Origin: Leisingera sp. ANG-M1
GTDB lineage: Bacteria > Pseudomonadota > Alphaproteobacteria > Rhodobacterales > Rhodobacteraceae
Assembly: GCF_000813745.1 (NCBI RefSeq)
Contig: NZ_JWLC01000001.1
Span: 62,001-126,000, forward strand
DNA: 64,000 nucleotides
Direction of reading: 5' to 3'
Shown: piece after piece, positions 44,157 to 52,694 of the stretch
Position numbering within the stretch: the first letter of the stretch is position 1
Layout: each line of letters begins with the position of its first letter
Position numbers and translations under genes: made by a program
Notes under the pieces: generated by a model
What the model was told of the DNA's origin: nothing
Databases searched by the model: none
The model's input: the letters and a program-made list of their open reading frames with translations, nothing else

Positions 44157-45896
44157 ATGGCTGACCAAAGGGACAGACAAAGACAGGCTGCCATTCTGAT
44201 TGCTGACGTGGCGGGCTTCTCCGCGCTGGTCGAGGCCGGGGAGCCTGATGCTGTGGCCGCAATCCGGCATCTGGCGGAAAACATCGTTGCGCCTGCCGCG
44301 CAACGGTACTCCGGCGAGCTTGTCAAAACACAAGGGGACGGCTTTCTGCTGGCCTTCCCCACTGCGGCGCAGGCCGTCAGGGCGGCGCTGCTGATTTCCA
44401 GAAAATCCGCGGCCCCAGCGCAGGGCAAGGCCCTGGCCCTCAGGATCGGCATTCACGCAGGCGCTGTTCTCGCAGCCGGGGGCGACCTCTACGGCAACGC
44501 CGTCAACATCGCCGCCCGCCTGGAATCCCTCGCGGCACCAGGTGAAATCTGCGTCTCCGGCACCGTCCAGCGCCAGGCCCGCGGCAAAGTTGAGGCTTCC
44601 TTCGAGGACCTGGGCCTGCAATTGGTGCGCAACATTTCCGAACCCGTCCGCCTGTTCCGCGTTTCCGGAAATTCACTGCCCGCACCCGAGGCCGAGGGCC
44701 CAGCCGCCGAAATTTCAGCCGCGGTGCTTCCCTTCGTGAGCCGCACGCCGGATGCTCCGGCCGCCGCAGCCCTGGCAGAGTGCCTGACCGAAGATGTCAC
44801 AATCGGCCTCTCCCGGTTCCGGGACCTGCGCATGGTCTCCTGCACCACCGCGCTCCGCTATGCCGCGGAAGCCGGCAACACGGCCCCCGCGGCGGTCGAG
44901 CTTGGCGTCCGTTACCTGGTGGAAGGCAGCGTGCGGAAGCTGCCTGGCAAGCTGCGGGTTACCGTGACACTGACAGAGGGCAGCAGCGGCTCGGCGCTGC
45001 TGAGCCAGCAGTATGTTCAGGAAGAGGCCGCGGGCTTCAGCGCCCAGGATGCGCTGGCAGCGGAAATCACCCAGACCCTGGCAGGACAGCTTCAGGCAGA
45101 AGCGAAACGGAAGTCGCAGCAACTGGCCGCCAGCGCCGGGCAGGAGACGCCCCGGGAAATGGTTCTGCGGGCCAAGGCTCTTATACTGGATTCGCGTGAC
45201 ACTCTGGCCCAGTGCAGAGAGCTGTACCGACAGGCCTGCCACAGCGATCCGGGAAGCGCCGCGGCCCACTCCGGCCTGGCGCTCACCTACTTGGTGGAGT
45301 GGATGAGCGGCTGGAGCACATCCCCCGAGGACACCTTGGACCTTGCCTTCCCGCTGCTGCGCCGCTCTGCCCGCATCGACCCCTTGGACAGTGTCGCACA
45401 GCGCCGGCTGGCCGTGATGCATCTGTGCAAGGGCGAATTCGCCTTGGCCGAAGATCACTTCCAGCGTGCTTTGAGTTTGAACCCGAATGACACCGATACC
45501 ATGGCATTCCGCGGCCTGTCCTACGTGTTTCAGGGCCAGCCGGACAAAGCGATAGCCGAGCTCGACAGGGCCTCGGCGCGGAACCCGTTCCACCCGACCT
45601 ATTTCCACTGGTTCCGGGGGCTCGCGCTTTACATGTGCCGGGAATACCAGCCAGGCATTGCCGAAGTGAACAAGGCGGTTGCGCTGTTTCCCGGCTTCCC
45701 GTCCCCGCACCGCCATCTTGCGGCCTGTTATGCCCAGGCGGGCGACAAGACCGCGGCCGCGCGGGAATGCGGGCGCATTCTGGATATGGAACCGGGGTTT
45801 TCCATTGCCAGTATCTGCAAGACGCTGCCCTTTGTCCGGGCTGAGGATCTGGAGCACTACTGCAAGGGCTTGCAGCGGGCCGGCCTTCCGGCCTGA
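44157..45896 (+). CDS. Class III adenylate/guanylate cyclase with TPR C-terminus
   Basis: 579 residues from the ATG at 44157. N-terminal cyclase domain ~1-170: AILIADVAGFSALVEAGEP with the metal Asp, VKTQGDGFLLAFP, and DLYGNAVNIAARLES. A linker with SVRKLPGKLRVTVTLTEG (a TolB/adenylate-cyclase-associated CadC-like domain) follows, then TPR-type repeats to the end (for example YVFQGQPDKAIAELDRASARNP). It would make cAMP, possibly tuned by partner proteins. In-frame GTG at 44079 would overlap the CRP site. Confidence 0.85.
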   Translation: MADQRDRQRQAAILIADVAGFSALVEAGEPDAVAAIRHLAENIVAPAAQRYSGELVKTQGDGFLLAFPTAAQAVRAALLISRKSAAPAQGKALALRIGIHAGAVLAAGGDLYGNAVNIAARLESLAAPGEICVSGTVQRQARGKVEASFEDLGLQLVRNISEPVRLFRVSGNSLPAPEAEGPAAEISAAVLPFVSRTPDAPAAAALAECLTEDVTIGLSRFRDLRMVSCTTALRYAAEAGNTAPAAVELGVRYLVEGSVRKLPGKLRVTVTLTEGSSGSALLSQQYVQEEAAGFSAQDALAAEITQTLAGQLQAEAKRKSQQLAASAGQETPREMVLRAKALILDSRDTLAQCRELYRQACHSDPGSAAAHSGLALTYLVEWMSGWSTSPEDTLDLAFPLLRRSARIDPLDSVAQRRLAVMHLCKGEFALAEDHFQRALSLNPNDTDTMAFRGLSYVFQGQPDKAIAELDRASARNPFHPTYFHWFRGLALYMCREYQPGIAEVNKAVALFPGFPSPHRHLAACYAQAGDKTAAARECGRILDMEPGFSIASICKTLPFVRAEDLEHYCKGLQRAGLPA

Positions 45897-45910
45897 CCCC
45901 CGCAACGCAA

Positions 45911-45939
45911 AAGGGCAGGCCTCACGGCCTGCCCTTCTT
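45911..45939. terminator. Bidirectional terminator between cyclase and phaP
   Basis: AAGGGCAGGCC-TCAC-GGCCTGCCCTT, 11-bp stem, followed by CTTC on the plus strand and TTTTGCG on the minus strand, between convergent genes. Confidence 0.85.
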
Positions 45940-45991
45940 CACGGTCCGGCACCTATCAGGGAGGAGAGCCGGGGCCGGTCCGTGGACGTTC

Positions 45992-46435
45992 TTACTTCGC
46001 AGCCGCTTTCTTGGCGGCGGTGGTCACGTCAGCGGTGGCCTTCTTCACAGCGGCGGTGGCTTCTTCCGAGGCTTCCTTGCCGGCAGCCATCATCAGTTCC
46101 ACGGTGTCCATCTGGACCTTCTTGGCAACTTCAGCAAAGGCAGCCAGGTTTTCGGCAGCCACTTCAGCAGAAGCGGAAGCGAAATCGGTTGCCGCTTTGG
46201 CATAGTCTGCCGGATCTTCCTGGACCTTGGACACGGTGCCCAGCTTGGCCAGGGTTTCTTTGGTCCACTTGCTGGAGATCTCAGCGGATTTCTCAGCAGC
46301 GTCCAGAGCAACAGCGGACAGCTTTTCGTTCAGGGCAGCGGTGGTCTTGAACGCGTCTTCCATGGCTTTGGTGTCAACCGGGAAGGCGCCCATGAAGTCT
46401 TTCATCATCGCGGTGAAGTCTTGGGTCTTTGCCAT
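45992..46435 (-). CDS. phaP: Phasin, PHB granule protein
   Basis: 147 residues, low-complexity amphipathic helix rich in Ala, Lys and Glu (TAALNEKLSAVALDAAEKSAE, AAFAEVAKKVQMDTVELM), ending in an AAVKKATADVTTAAKKAAAK tail. Phasins coat PHB granules and are strongly PhaR-regulated; two CTGC-N3-GCAG sites lie 69-109 bases upstream of the start. Confidence 0.92.
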   Translation of the reverse strand: MAKTQDFTAMMKDFMGAFPVDTKAMEDAFKTTAALNEKLSAVALDAAEKSAEISSKWTKETLAKLGTVSKVQEDPADYAKAATDFASASAEVAAENLAAFAEVAKKVQMDTVELMMAAGKEASEEATAAVKKATADVTTAAKKAAAK

Positions 46436-46503
46436 AGTTCTAATTCCTCAGAAAGCTGCGGCAGGACCATCCTGCGCTCTTCAGCATGAGGTGAATATCG
46501 TTT

Positions 46504-46544
46504 CTGCACCGCAGCATTTCAAGTTTTTTCTTGCTGCAGTGCAG
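46504..46544. promoter_or_regulatory. Two PhaR-type sites in the phaP promoter
   Basis: CTGCACCGCAG (46504-46514) and CTGCAGTGCAG (46534-46544) both match CTGC-N3-GCAG, the known alphaproteobacterial PhaR consensus (CTGC-N3/4-GCAG), and lie 19 bases apart in the 133-base gap before phaP. Confidence 0.75.
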
Positions 46545-46568
46545 AAAAATTCCGCAAAACCCGCAAAA

Positions 46569-48371
46569 TCAACGGTTTGCCTTGACCCTTACATAGGTGC
46601 CCGGCGCTGGAGCCAAAGAGGGATAGCCCGAATCCCCGACCTCGCGGGCGGGAACCTGCTTGCCCGAACGCTTCTTCAGCCACTCCTGCCAGCGCGGCCA
46701 CCAGGAGCCCTCGTGGAACTCCGCCTGCTCCATCCAGGCGGTGCTATCGCCCTTAAGATCAGTATTCGTGTAATGGCCGTATTTCTTCTTGCTGGGCGGG
46801 TTGACGATGCCCGCAATATGGCCGGACTCCGACACAATAAAGCTCTTGCTGCGCGAGCCCATCTTCTGCACGCCGGCATAGCAGTCCTTCCAGCGGGCAA
46901 TGTGATCGGTCTCGCAGGTGATCGCCATCAGCGGCACATCCACATCGCGCACATGCAGCGTGTGGCCCATCAGCTCAAAGCCATCGCCGACAAACTCATT
47001 ATTCTGGCAGAGGCCGCGCAGATACTGCACCGCCATCCGGCCCGGCAGGTTTGCACCGTCGCCGTTCCAGTAAAGCAGATCAAACGCCGGCGGCGTCTCG
47101 CCCATCATATAGCTTTTGACGGCGGGGCCATAGATCAGGTCCTTGGAGCGCAGGAAGGACATCGTCCGCGCAATCACCCAGGAGCGCAGCAGCCCCTCCT
47201 CTTCCACCTGCGCCTCGATCCCGTCGACAAAGTCGTTCTGCAGGAACGGAGTGAACTCGCCCTGGTCGCCGAAATCGGTGAGCGTGGTAAAGAAAGTTGC
47301 CGATTTCACCGATTTGTCGCCGCGCTGTTTCAGCAGAGACAGGGTCAGGCTCAGCGTGGTGCCAGCAATGCAATAGCCCACCGCGTTGACCTGTTTGACC
47401 TTGCAGATCTCCTTGACGGTCTCAATCGCGGTCAGGAAGCCTTCCTGGATGTAATCCTCCATGCCCACTTCTGCATGGCTGGCATCGGCATTGACCCAAG
47501 AGACCACAAACAGAGTATAGCCCTGCTCGGTCACCCATTTGATCAGGCTGTTCTGCGCCTTCAGGTCGAGGATGTAGAACTTGTTGATCCATGGCGGAAA
47601 CAGCACGATCGGCGTTTCATGCACGGTTTCCGTGGCCGGCTTGTACTGGATCAGCTCCATCATCCGGTTGCGGAACACCACATCGCCCCGCGTGGTCGCA
47701 ATATTGCTGCCCAGCTCAAACGCGCTCTCATCCGCCAGCCGCACCACCAGCTCGCCATTGTTGGCTTCCAGATCGGTGACCAGGTTCTCCAGCCCGTCGA
47801 TCAGCGACTGGCCTTCAGTCTTCACCGCCTTCTCCAGCGCATCCGGGTTGGTCGGCAGGAAATTGGTCGGCGACATCATCTCGATGATCTGGTCGGCAAA
47901 ATAGGTCAGCCGCTGCTTGTCCTTGCCTTCCATCTCGCCGGCATCCTGCACCGCCTTGCGGATCGCATCGGCATTGGTCAGGTACTGCTGCTTCACGTAA
48001 TGAAAATACGGGCTGGTCTCCCACAGCGGATTTGAAAAACGGCGGTCCTTGGGCCCGCCGTCATCCATAGGTTCCATCTGTCCAGCAAAGGCTTTCTGCG
48101 CTTCGGCGAAATTCAGAACCGACTTGCTCCAGTACTCCAGCTGGTGCTCCAGCAGCTTGGCGGGATTTTGCATTGCCTCCGCCCAATAGGCCGTTGCTGC
48201 ACGCGCATAAAGTTCTTGATTCGGGCCGTCCAGCGCCGGGTTATGCGGGACCTTCTGGGACAATACATCCGCCAGGCGTTTACTCAACTGCTCCACCCGG
48301 CCCATGTTTTCCTTAAGCTTTTCAATACTCTCAGGGTTTGCCGAAGCGGATAATTCTTCACTTGTTGTCAT
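46569..48371 (-). CDS. phaC: Class I polyhydroxyalkanoate synthase
   Basis: 600 residues. The nucleophile is Cys334 in VGYCIAGTTLS (the synthase lipase-like box GxCxG); the dyad partners are in ITCETDHI (Asp) and SESGHIAGIV (His). FPPWINKFYILDL precedes the core, typical of class I enzymes such as those of Rhodobacter. It polymerises 3-hydroxybutyryl-CoA. Divergent from phaZ, upstream of phaP in the same direction. Confidence 0.96.
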   Translation of the reverse strand: MTTSEELSASANPESIEKLKENMGRVEQLSKRLADVLSQKVPHNPALDGPNQELYARAATAYWAEAMQNPAKLLEHQLEYWSKSVLNFAEAQKAFAGQMEPMDDGGPKDRRFSNPLWETSPYFHYVKQQYLTNADAIRKAVQDAGEMEGKDKQRLTYFADQIIEMMSPTNFLPTNPDALEKAVKTEGQSLIDGLENLVTDLEANNGELVVRLADESAFELGSNIATTRGDVVFRNRMMELIQYKPATETVHETPIVLFPPWINKFYILDLKAQNSLIKWVTEQGYTLFVVSWVNADASHAEVGMEDYIQEGFLTAIETVKEICKVKQVNAVGYCIAGTTLSLTLSLLKQRGDKSVKSATFFTTLTDFGDQGEFTPFLQNDFVDGIEAQVEEEGLLRSWVIARTMSFLRSKDLIYGPAVKSYMMGETPPAFDLLYWNGDGANLPGRMAVQYLRGLCQNNEFVGDGFELMGHTLHVRDVDVPLMAITCETDHIARWKDCYAGVQKMGSRSKSFIVSESGHIAGIVNPPSKKKYGHYTNTDLKGDSTAWMEQAEFHEGSWWPRWQEWLKKRSGKQVPAREVGDSGYPSLAPAPGTYVRVKANR

Positions 48372-48395
48372 AGAAAGGAATCCCTCATAGGCTTT

Positions 48396-48406
48396 CTGCT
48401 ATGCAG
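48396..48406. promoter_or_regulatory. PhaR-type site in the phaC-phaZ gap
   Basis: CTGCTATGCAG matches CTGC-N3-GCAG. It lies 25-35 bases before phaC and about 99-109 before phaZ; a further half-site TTCTGCAAAA follows at about 48414. Confidence 0.7.
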
Positions 48407-48504
48407 AATAACGTTCTGCAAAATTAAGGGCAAAGCGACGATTGGTCCGATAGTCCGGATTTGCCGGTGACGTTACGCCGGTTGGGAGCGCGAAGGAGGC
48501 AGGC

Positions 48505-49782
48505 ATGCGGTACATGATGACCTACGATCTGATGGAGACCGTCCGGAACACCAACCAATGGCTGGGGGCAACGGCCCTTTCCATGGCATCTTATCCGGTC
48601 TTTTCGGCATTGCCAAACCCTGCCCTCAGCTGGATGGCGGCCTGGGGCGAAGTGACGGAACGCACCTACCAGCGCATGGTAGTCAAGCCCGATTGGGGCA
48701 TCCCCTCCTTCACCTGCGAAGACGGCAAGGACCACGTGGTTGAAATCACCAATGTGATGGAGCGCCCCTTTGGCGACCTCATCCATTTCAAGGTCAGCGG
48801 ACGCGAGGAACAGCCCCGCAAGGTGCTGCTGGTTGCCCCGATGTCCGGCCATTACGCCACCCTCCTGCGCTCCACCGTGCAAAGTCTGATCAGAAATTGT
48901 GAAGTCTATGTGACGGACTGGCACAACGCCCGCGATATCCCTGTTTCTGCAGGAAAATTCGATGTCGAGGATTATACCCTCTACCTCGTCGACTTCATGC
49001 GCGAACTGGGTCCCGACACCCATGTGATCGCAGTCTGCCAGCCGGTGCCGCTGACCCTTGCCGCCACCGCCTATCTGGCCGAGCGCGACCCCAAGGCGCA
49101 GCCCTCCTCGCTGACCCTGATCGGCGGCCCGGTGGACCCGGACGCCACCCCGACCGAAGTCACCGACTTTGGCCGCCGCGTCACCATGGGCCAGCTCGAA
49201 GAAACCATGATCCAGCAGGTCGGCTTCAAATACAAAGGCGTCGGCCGCAAGGTCTATCCGGGCCTGCTGCAGCTCGCCTCCTTCATGTCGATGAACGGAG
49301 AGCGCCACACCAAGGCTTTTGTCGACCAGATCCAGCGTGTCTCCAAGGGCGAGGCCTCGGACCACGACGCCCACAACCGTTTCTACGACGAATACCTGGC
49401 GGTGATGGACATGACCGCCGAATTCTACCTATCGACGGTCGAGCGCATCTTCAAGAACCGCGAGATTGCCCGCAACGACTTCGTCGTGAAGGGCCACAAG
49501 GTGGATTTCTCCAAGATCACCGATGTGGCGGTGAAAACCGTCGAAGGCGCCAAGGACGACATCTCCGCCCCTGGTCAATGTATTGCCGCGCTGGACCTCT
49601 GCACCGGTCTGCCGGAAAGCAAGAAAGCCAGCCATGTGGAGCCGGACGCCGGCCATTACGGCATCTTCGCAGGCCGCAGCTGGCGCAACAACATCCGGCC
49701 GCTGGTGATTGACTTCATGAACGCCAACAGCCGCAAGCAACCGGCCCGCCGCAAACCCGCGAACAAGAACACCGCGGCCTGA
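48505..49782 (+). CDS. phaZ: Intracellular PHB depolymerase
   Basis: 425 residues. Intracellular depolymerase family: KVLLVAPMSGHYATLLRSTV, YVTDWHNARDIP and the nucleophile-type HVIAVCQPVPLTLAA (Cys in place of the usual Ser). The C-terminus is a very basic tail (RKQPARRKPANKN) that could bind granules or DNA. Divergent from phaC across a 133-base gap with a PhaR-type site. Confidence 0.93.
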   Translation: MRYMMTYDLMETVRNTNQWLGATALSMASYPVFSALPNPALSWMAAWGEVTERTYQRMVVKPDWGIPSFTCEDGKDHVVEITNVMERPFGDLIHFKVSGREEQPRKVLLVAPMSGHYATLLRSTVQSLIRNCEVYVTDWHNARDIPVSAGKFDVEDYTLYLVDFMRELGPDTHVIAVCQPVPLTLAATAYLAERDPKAQPSSLTLIGGPVDPDATPTEVTDFGRRVTMGQLEETMIQQVGFKYKGVGRKVYPGLLQLASFMSMNGERHTKAFVDQIQRVSKGEASDHDAHNRFYDEYLAVMDMTAEFYLSTVERIFKNREIARNDFVVKGHKVDFSKITDVAVKTVEGAKDDISAPGQCIAALDLCTGLPESKKASHVEPDAGHYGIFAGRSWRNNIRPLVIDFMNANSRKQPARRKPANKNTAA

Positions 49783-49786
49783 CCCA

Positions 49787-50359
49787 GTGTCCGAGGCGCA
49801 GAAGTTTTCCTGCAATTGCGGGGCCTTGTGCGGTGAAGTTTCCGCAGAAGGCGTCAAGGGCGGCACCCGCGTGGTGTGCTACTGCCCCGACTGCCGCGCC
49901 AATGAGCTGTACCACGGCCAGCCGGATCCGGCGCCGGATCCGGTAGACCTGTTCCAGCTGTCGCCGGACAGCATCACCATCACCCAGGGCGCCGGGCACC
50001 TGCAGGCCATCCGCCTCGGCCCGCGCGGCCCTCTGCGCTGGTATGCCTCCTGCTGCGGCACGCCCTTTGCCAACACTCTGGCCAAACCCGGCTTGCCCTT
50101 TGCCGGAATGCGCTCCGACCTGTTCGAAGACAAGGATGCGCTCGGCAAGATCCGCGCCAAGGCCTTCATCCCGGCGCCGGGCAAACAGTCCCGCACCAAA
50201 GGCGGCGGTGTCATGGCCTGGGGCATTATCAGCCGGATGATCACGGGCCGCCTGTCCAGCCGCTGGAAAGAGACGCCGTTCTTTGACACAGACAGCGGCA
50301 AACCGGTTTCCGAGCCCGAAGTGCTCGGAAAAGAACAGCGCTCAAAGCTCTATTTCTGA
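49787..50359 (+). CDS. DUF6151-type GFA-like zinc protein
   Basis: 190 residues starting at GTG, 4 bases after phaZ. CNCGALCGEVSA, VCYCPDCRAN and YASCCGTPF give a GFA-like zinc-binding pattern. Function unknown. The tight spacing suggests co-transcription with phaZ, so it may be tied to PHB mobilisation, which is only positional inference. Confidence 0.8.
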   Translation: MSEAQKFSCNCGALCGEVSAEGVKGGTRVVCYCPDCRANELYHGQPDPAPDPVDLFQLSPDSITITQGAGHLQAIRLGPRGPLRWYASCCGTPFANTLAKPGLPFAGMRSDLFEDKDALGKIRAKAFIPAPGKQSRTKGGGVMAWGIISRMITGRLSSRWKETPFFDTDSGKPVSEPEVLGKEQRSKLYF

Positions 50360-50361
50360 TT

Positions 50362-51105
50362 TCAAGACACCGCTTCAGACGCCGGAGCGGGGACCGCCAG
50401 CCAGTGCAGCAGTGCACGGTTGACCGAATCCGGGTCCTCCAGAACCGGGAAATGCCCGGCGTCAGGCAGAATTTCCACCTTGGCGTCCGGGATCAGCTGC
50501 GCCAGCAACTCGTGCCTGGCAGGCGGCACCAGCGTGTCATGCGCTCCGCCCAGCACCAGCGTGGGCACATGCACCCGCCGCATCGTTGCCTGCTGATCTG
50601 GGCGCCGCTGCAGCGCCCGTGACTGTGCCACATACAGCTCCGGCCCCAGTTCCATTCCCATGTGGCAGAACAGGTTATGCACCTCCAGCCGCGATGGCCC
50701 CGGCGCAAGGCACTCCATCGGCAGCGACTCGCGCAGCACATCCTCCAGCCGCCCGGTGCGCGCAGCGATAATCTGCGGCTCCCGGTCCGCCGCCTTCTCC
50801 GGTGTCTCCGCCAAAGGGCTTGCGCCAATGATACACAGGCGGCTGATCCGTTCCGGTGCCCGGCGCACCAGTTCCATCGCCAGAATGCCGCCCATCGACA
50901 GCCCCGCCAGCGAGAACCGCGGCGGCAGATGGCTCAGCATCCGGGCAGCGATCTTCTCCACGGTGTCGCCGCCCGCCAGCGGCAGCACCATTACCGGCAT
51001 GCTGCCGGAAAATGTCCTGATCTGAGCTTCAAAAATCCGGCCGTCGCACATCATGCCCGGCAGCAGAACCAAAGGTTCGCGGCACGGTTGCTGGTCATAA
51101 GGCAT
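50362..51105 (-). CDS. Alpha/beta-hydrolase
   Basis: 247 residues. Catalytic triad is clear: Ser in LAGLSMGGILAMEL, Asp in LGGAHDTLVPP and His in LPDAGHFPVLEDP; VLLPGMMCDGRIFE is the oxyanion-hole region. Unspecified substrate. Converges with the DUF6151-like gene; the two ends are 2 bases apart. Confidence 0.88.
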   Translation of the reverse strand: MPYDQQPCREPLVLLPGMMCDGRIFEAQIRTFSGSMPVMVLPLAGGDTVEKIAARMLSHLPPRFSLAGLSMGGILAMELVRRAPERISRLCIIGASPLAETPEKAADREPQIIAARTGRLEDVLRESLPMECLAPGPSRLEVHNLFCHMGMELGPELYVAQSRALQRRPDQQATMRRVHVPTLVLGGAHDTLVPPARHELLAQLIPDAKVEILPDAGHFPVLEDPDSVNRALLHWLAVPAPASEAVS

Positions 51106-51227
51106 GTCCTGCCCTCGCGGTTTTGCCTTCCACCCTTGATTTCACAGTGCGGAGAACCCCCTCCGGGATCAAGAAAAACCTCACGGCAGCGCAGATTTGC
51201 AAGCCCGCTGCCGCCGCAGTGCCACGC

Positions 51228-51653
51228 CTAGTGCCCGTTCCAGCGGAACGCCCCGTCCGCCGCCAGCTTGGAAAACGGATTGAAGGCGATTTCCCAAATA
51301 TGCCCGTCCGGGCTGCGGAAATAGCCGTGATGGCCGCCCCAGAACACATCCTGCGCAGGCTTCAGCACTTCGGCACCGGCCGCCTCGGCTGCCGCCAGCA
51401 GTTCCGCGACGTCTTCCTTTGTGCGGGTGTTATGGCTCAGCGTCATCGCACCAGTGCCAAGGCCGCGCTCTGGCACACCGATCTCCGCCGCCAGCGCCGC
51501 CAGCGGATAGAGCCCCAGCGTTTGCGAGATCAGATCAAAGGCAATCACCCCGTCCGGGCTCTCCGCCCGCTGCCAGCCCAAAGCCTCGTAAAAGGCGGCG
51601 GCCCTTTCCATATCCGGCACGCCCAGTGTAATCAGGCTCACCCTTTGTTCCAT
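51228..51653 (-). CDS. VOC family (glyoxalase/bleomycin resistance-like) protein
   Basis: 141 residues from the ATG at 51653. VOC fold: RVSLITLGVPDMERAAAFYEALGW and WGGHHGYFRSPDGHIWEIAFNP (the GHIWE metal-ligand end). Enzymes, isomerases or resistance proteins all use this fold; no specific function can be named. Confidence 0.88.
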   Translation of the reverse strand: MEQRVSLITLGVPDMERAAAFYEALGWQRAESPDGVIAFDLISQTLGLYPLAALAAEIGVPERGLGTGAMTLSHNTRTKEDVAELLAAAEAAGAEVLKPAQDVFWGGHHGYFRSPDGHIWEIAFNPFSKLAADGAFRWNGH

Positions 51654-51800
51654 CAGATCAATTCCTTGTTGCAAAACCTTGGCAGGACGTCCCTGCCGGA
51701 CGGGGCCAGGCTAGCTGCTTGCCCCACCAGGAACAATACAGGAACACATTATTCCGCAGCGCTCTCTGCAGAAGAGCACCTCCGGCGGCTGAGACAGGCC

Positions 51801-52550
51801 TCAGCCCGCGCCCAGCACATCCTGAACAGCGTCTTCAATCATCGTAAGGCAGGCCTCATCCGAAAAGCGGTGATCCGCATCCTTGACCAGGTTCAGCCGC
51901 ATATCCGGGCAGGATGCGTGCTCCAGCAGCCGCAGCGCCGTCTCAGTTGTCACCGCGGTATCCGCAGTTCCTTGCAGGCAGCGCACTTTGAACGGCAAAT
52001 CCAGGGCAGACCGCAGCACCAGGTTCCTGCGCCCGTCCTCAACCATCCGCTTGGAGACGTAATAGGGCTCCATATAGTCACTGGGCAGCTCTACATAGCC
52101 TTGCGCCTCCAGTTCCGCCTTCTGTGCCTCCGAAAAATGCGCCCACCAGCCATCCTCGGTGAAATCCGGCGCCGCGGCGATGGTCACCATTCCCTTGATC
52201 CGCTGCGGCCGCGCGCGCGCCAGCAGCAGCGCCTGCCAGCCGCCCATGGAAGAGCCCACCGGCACGATTCCGCCTTCGGTCAGCTTGTCGACCGCTTCCA
52301 GCGTGTCCTCGTGCCAATCGCCGATGCAGCCGTCCTCAAACGCCTCCGAGCTCTCGCCATGGCCGGAGTAGTCAAACCGCAGAAACGCCTGGCCGCGCGC
52401 CTTGGCCCAGGCCTCCAGATGCACCGCCTTGGTGCCCTCCATGTCGGACTTCAGCCCGCCCAGGAACACCACGCACGGCCCCTGCCCGTCGCTCTTGTGA
52501 TAGGCGATGCGGCGGCCTTGTGCAGTTTCCAGGTAAGATGTGGCGGGCAT
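51801..52550 (-). CDS. Alpha/beta-hydrolase (esterase-like)
   Basis: 249 residues from the ATG at 52550, AGGAGA 8 bases before. Ser in VGSSMGGWQALLLA, Asp in LQGTADTAVTTETAL and His in VKDADHRFSDE; VVFLGGLKSDMEGT near the start. The same frame stays open far upstream on the minus strand, but only this stretch has hydrolase features. Confidence 0.88.
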   Translation of the reverse strand: MPATSYLETAQGRRIAYHKSDGQGPCVVFLGGLKSDMEGTKAVHLEAWAKARGQAFLRFDYSGHGESSEAFEDGCIGDWHEDTLEAVDKLTEGGIVPVGSSMGGWQALLLARARPQRIKGMVTIAAAPDFTEDGWWAHFSEAQKAELEAQGYVELPSDYMEPYYVSKRMVEDGRRNLVLRSALDLPFKVRCLQGTADTAVTTETALRLLEHASCPDMRLNLVKDADHRFSDEACLTMIEDAVQDVLGAG

Positions 52551-52615
52551 GTCTTTGGTCTCCTGTCCTTTTCCCAAGATGTGGCACGGCAGCGCCTGCC
52601 CCGCAAGCGGCAGCG

Positions 52616-52645
52616 CTCCCCCTTGCCAGCGCCCCCTTGCCAGCG
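52616..52645. repeat. Short tandem repeat CCCCCTTGCCAGCG x2
   Basis: Two consecutive copies of CCCCCTTGCCAGCG in the gap between the hydrolase and the DUF4105 gene, in their promoter region. May be slippage or a paired site. Confidence 0.5.
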
Positions 52646-52694
52646 ACCGGCCTGCTTCCTTATGGTCACCGGAATTTCGCAAGGACCGCGGGGC

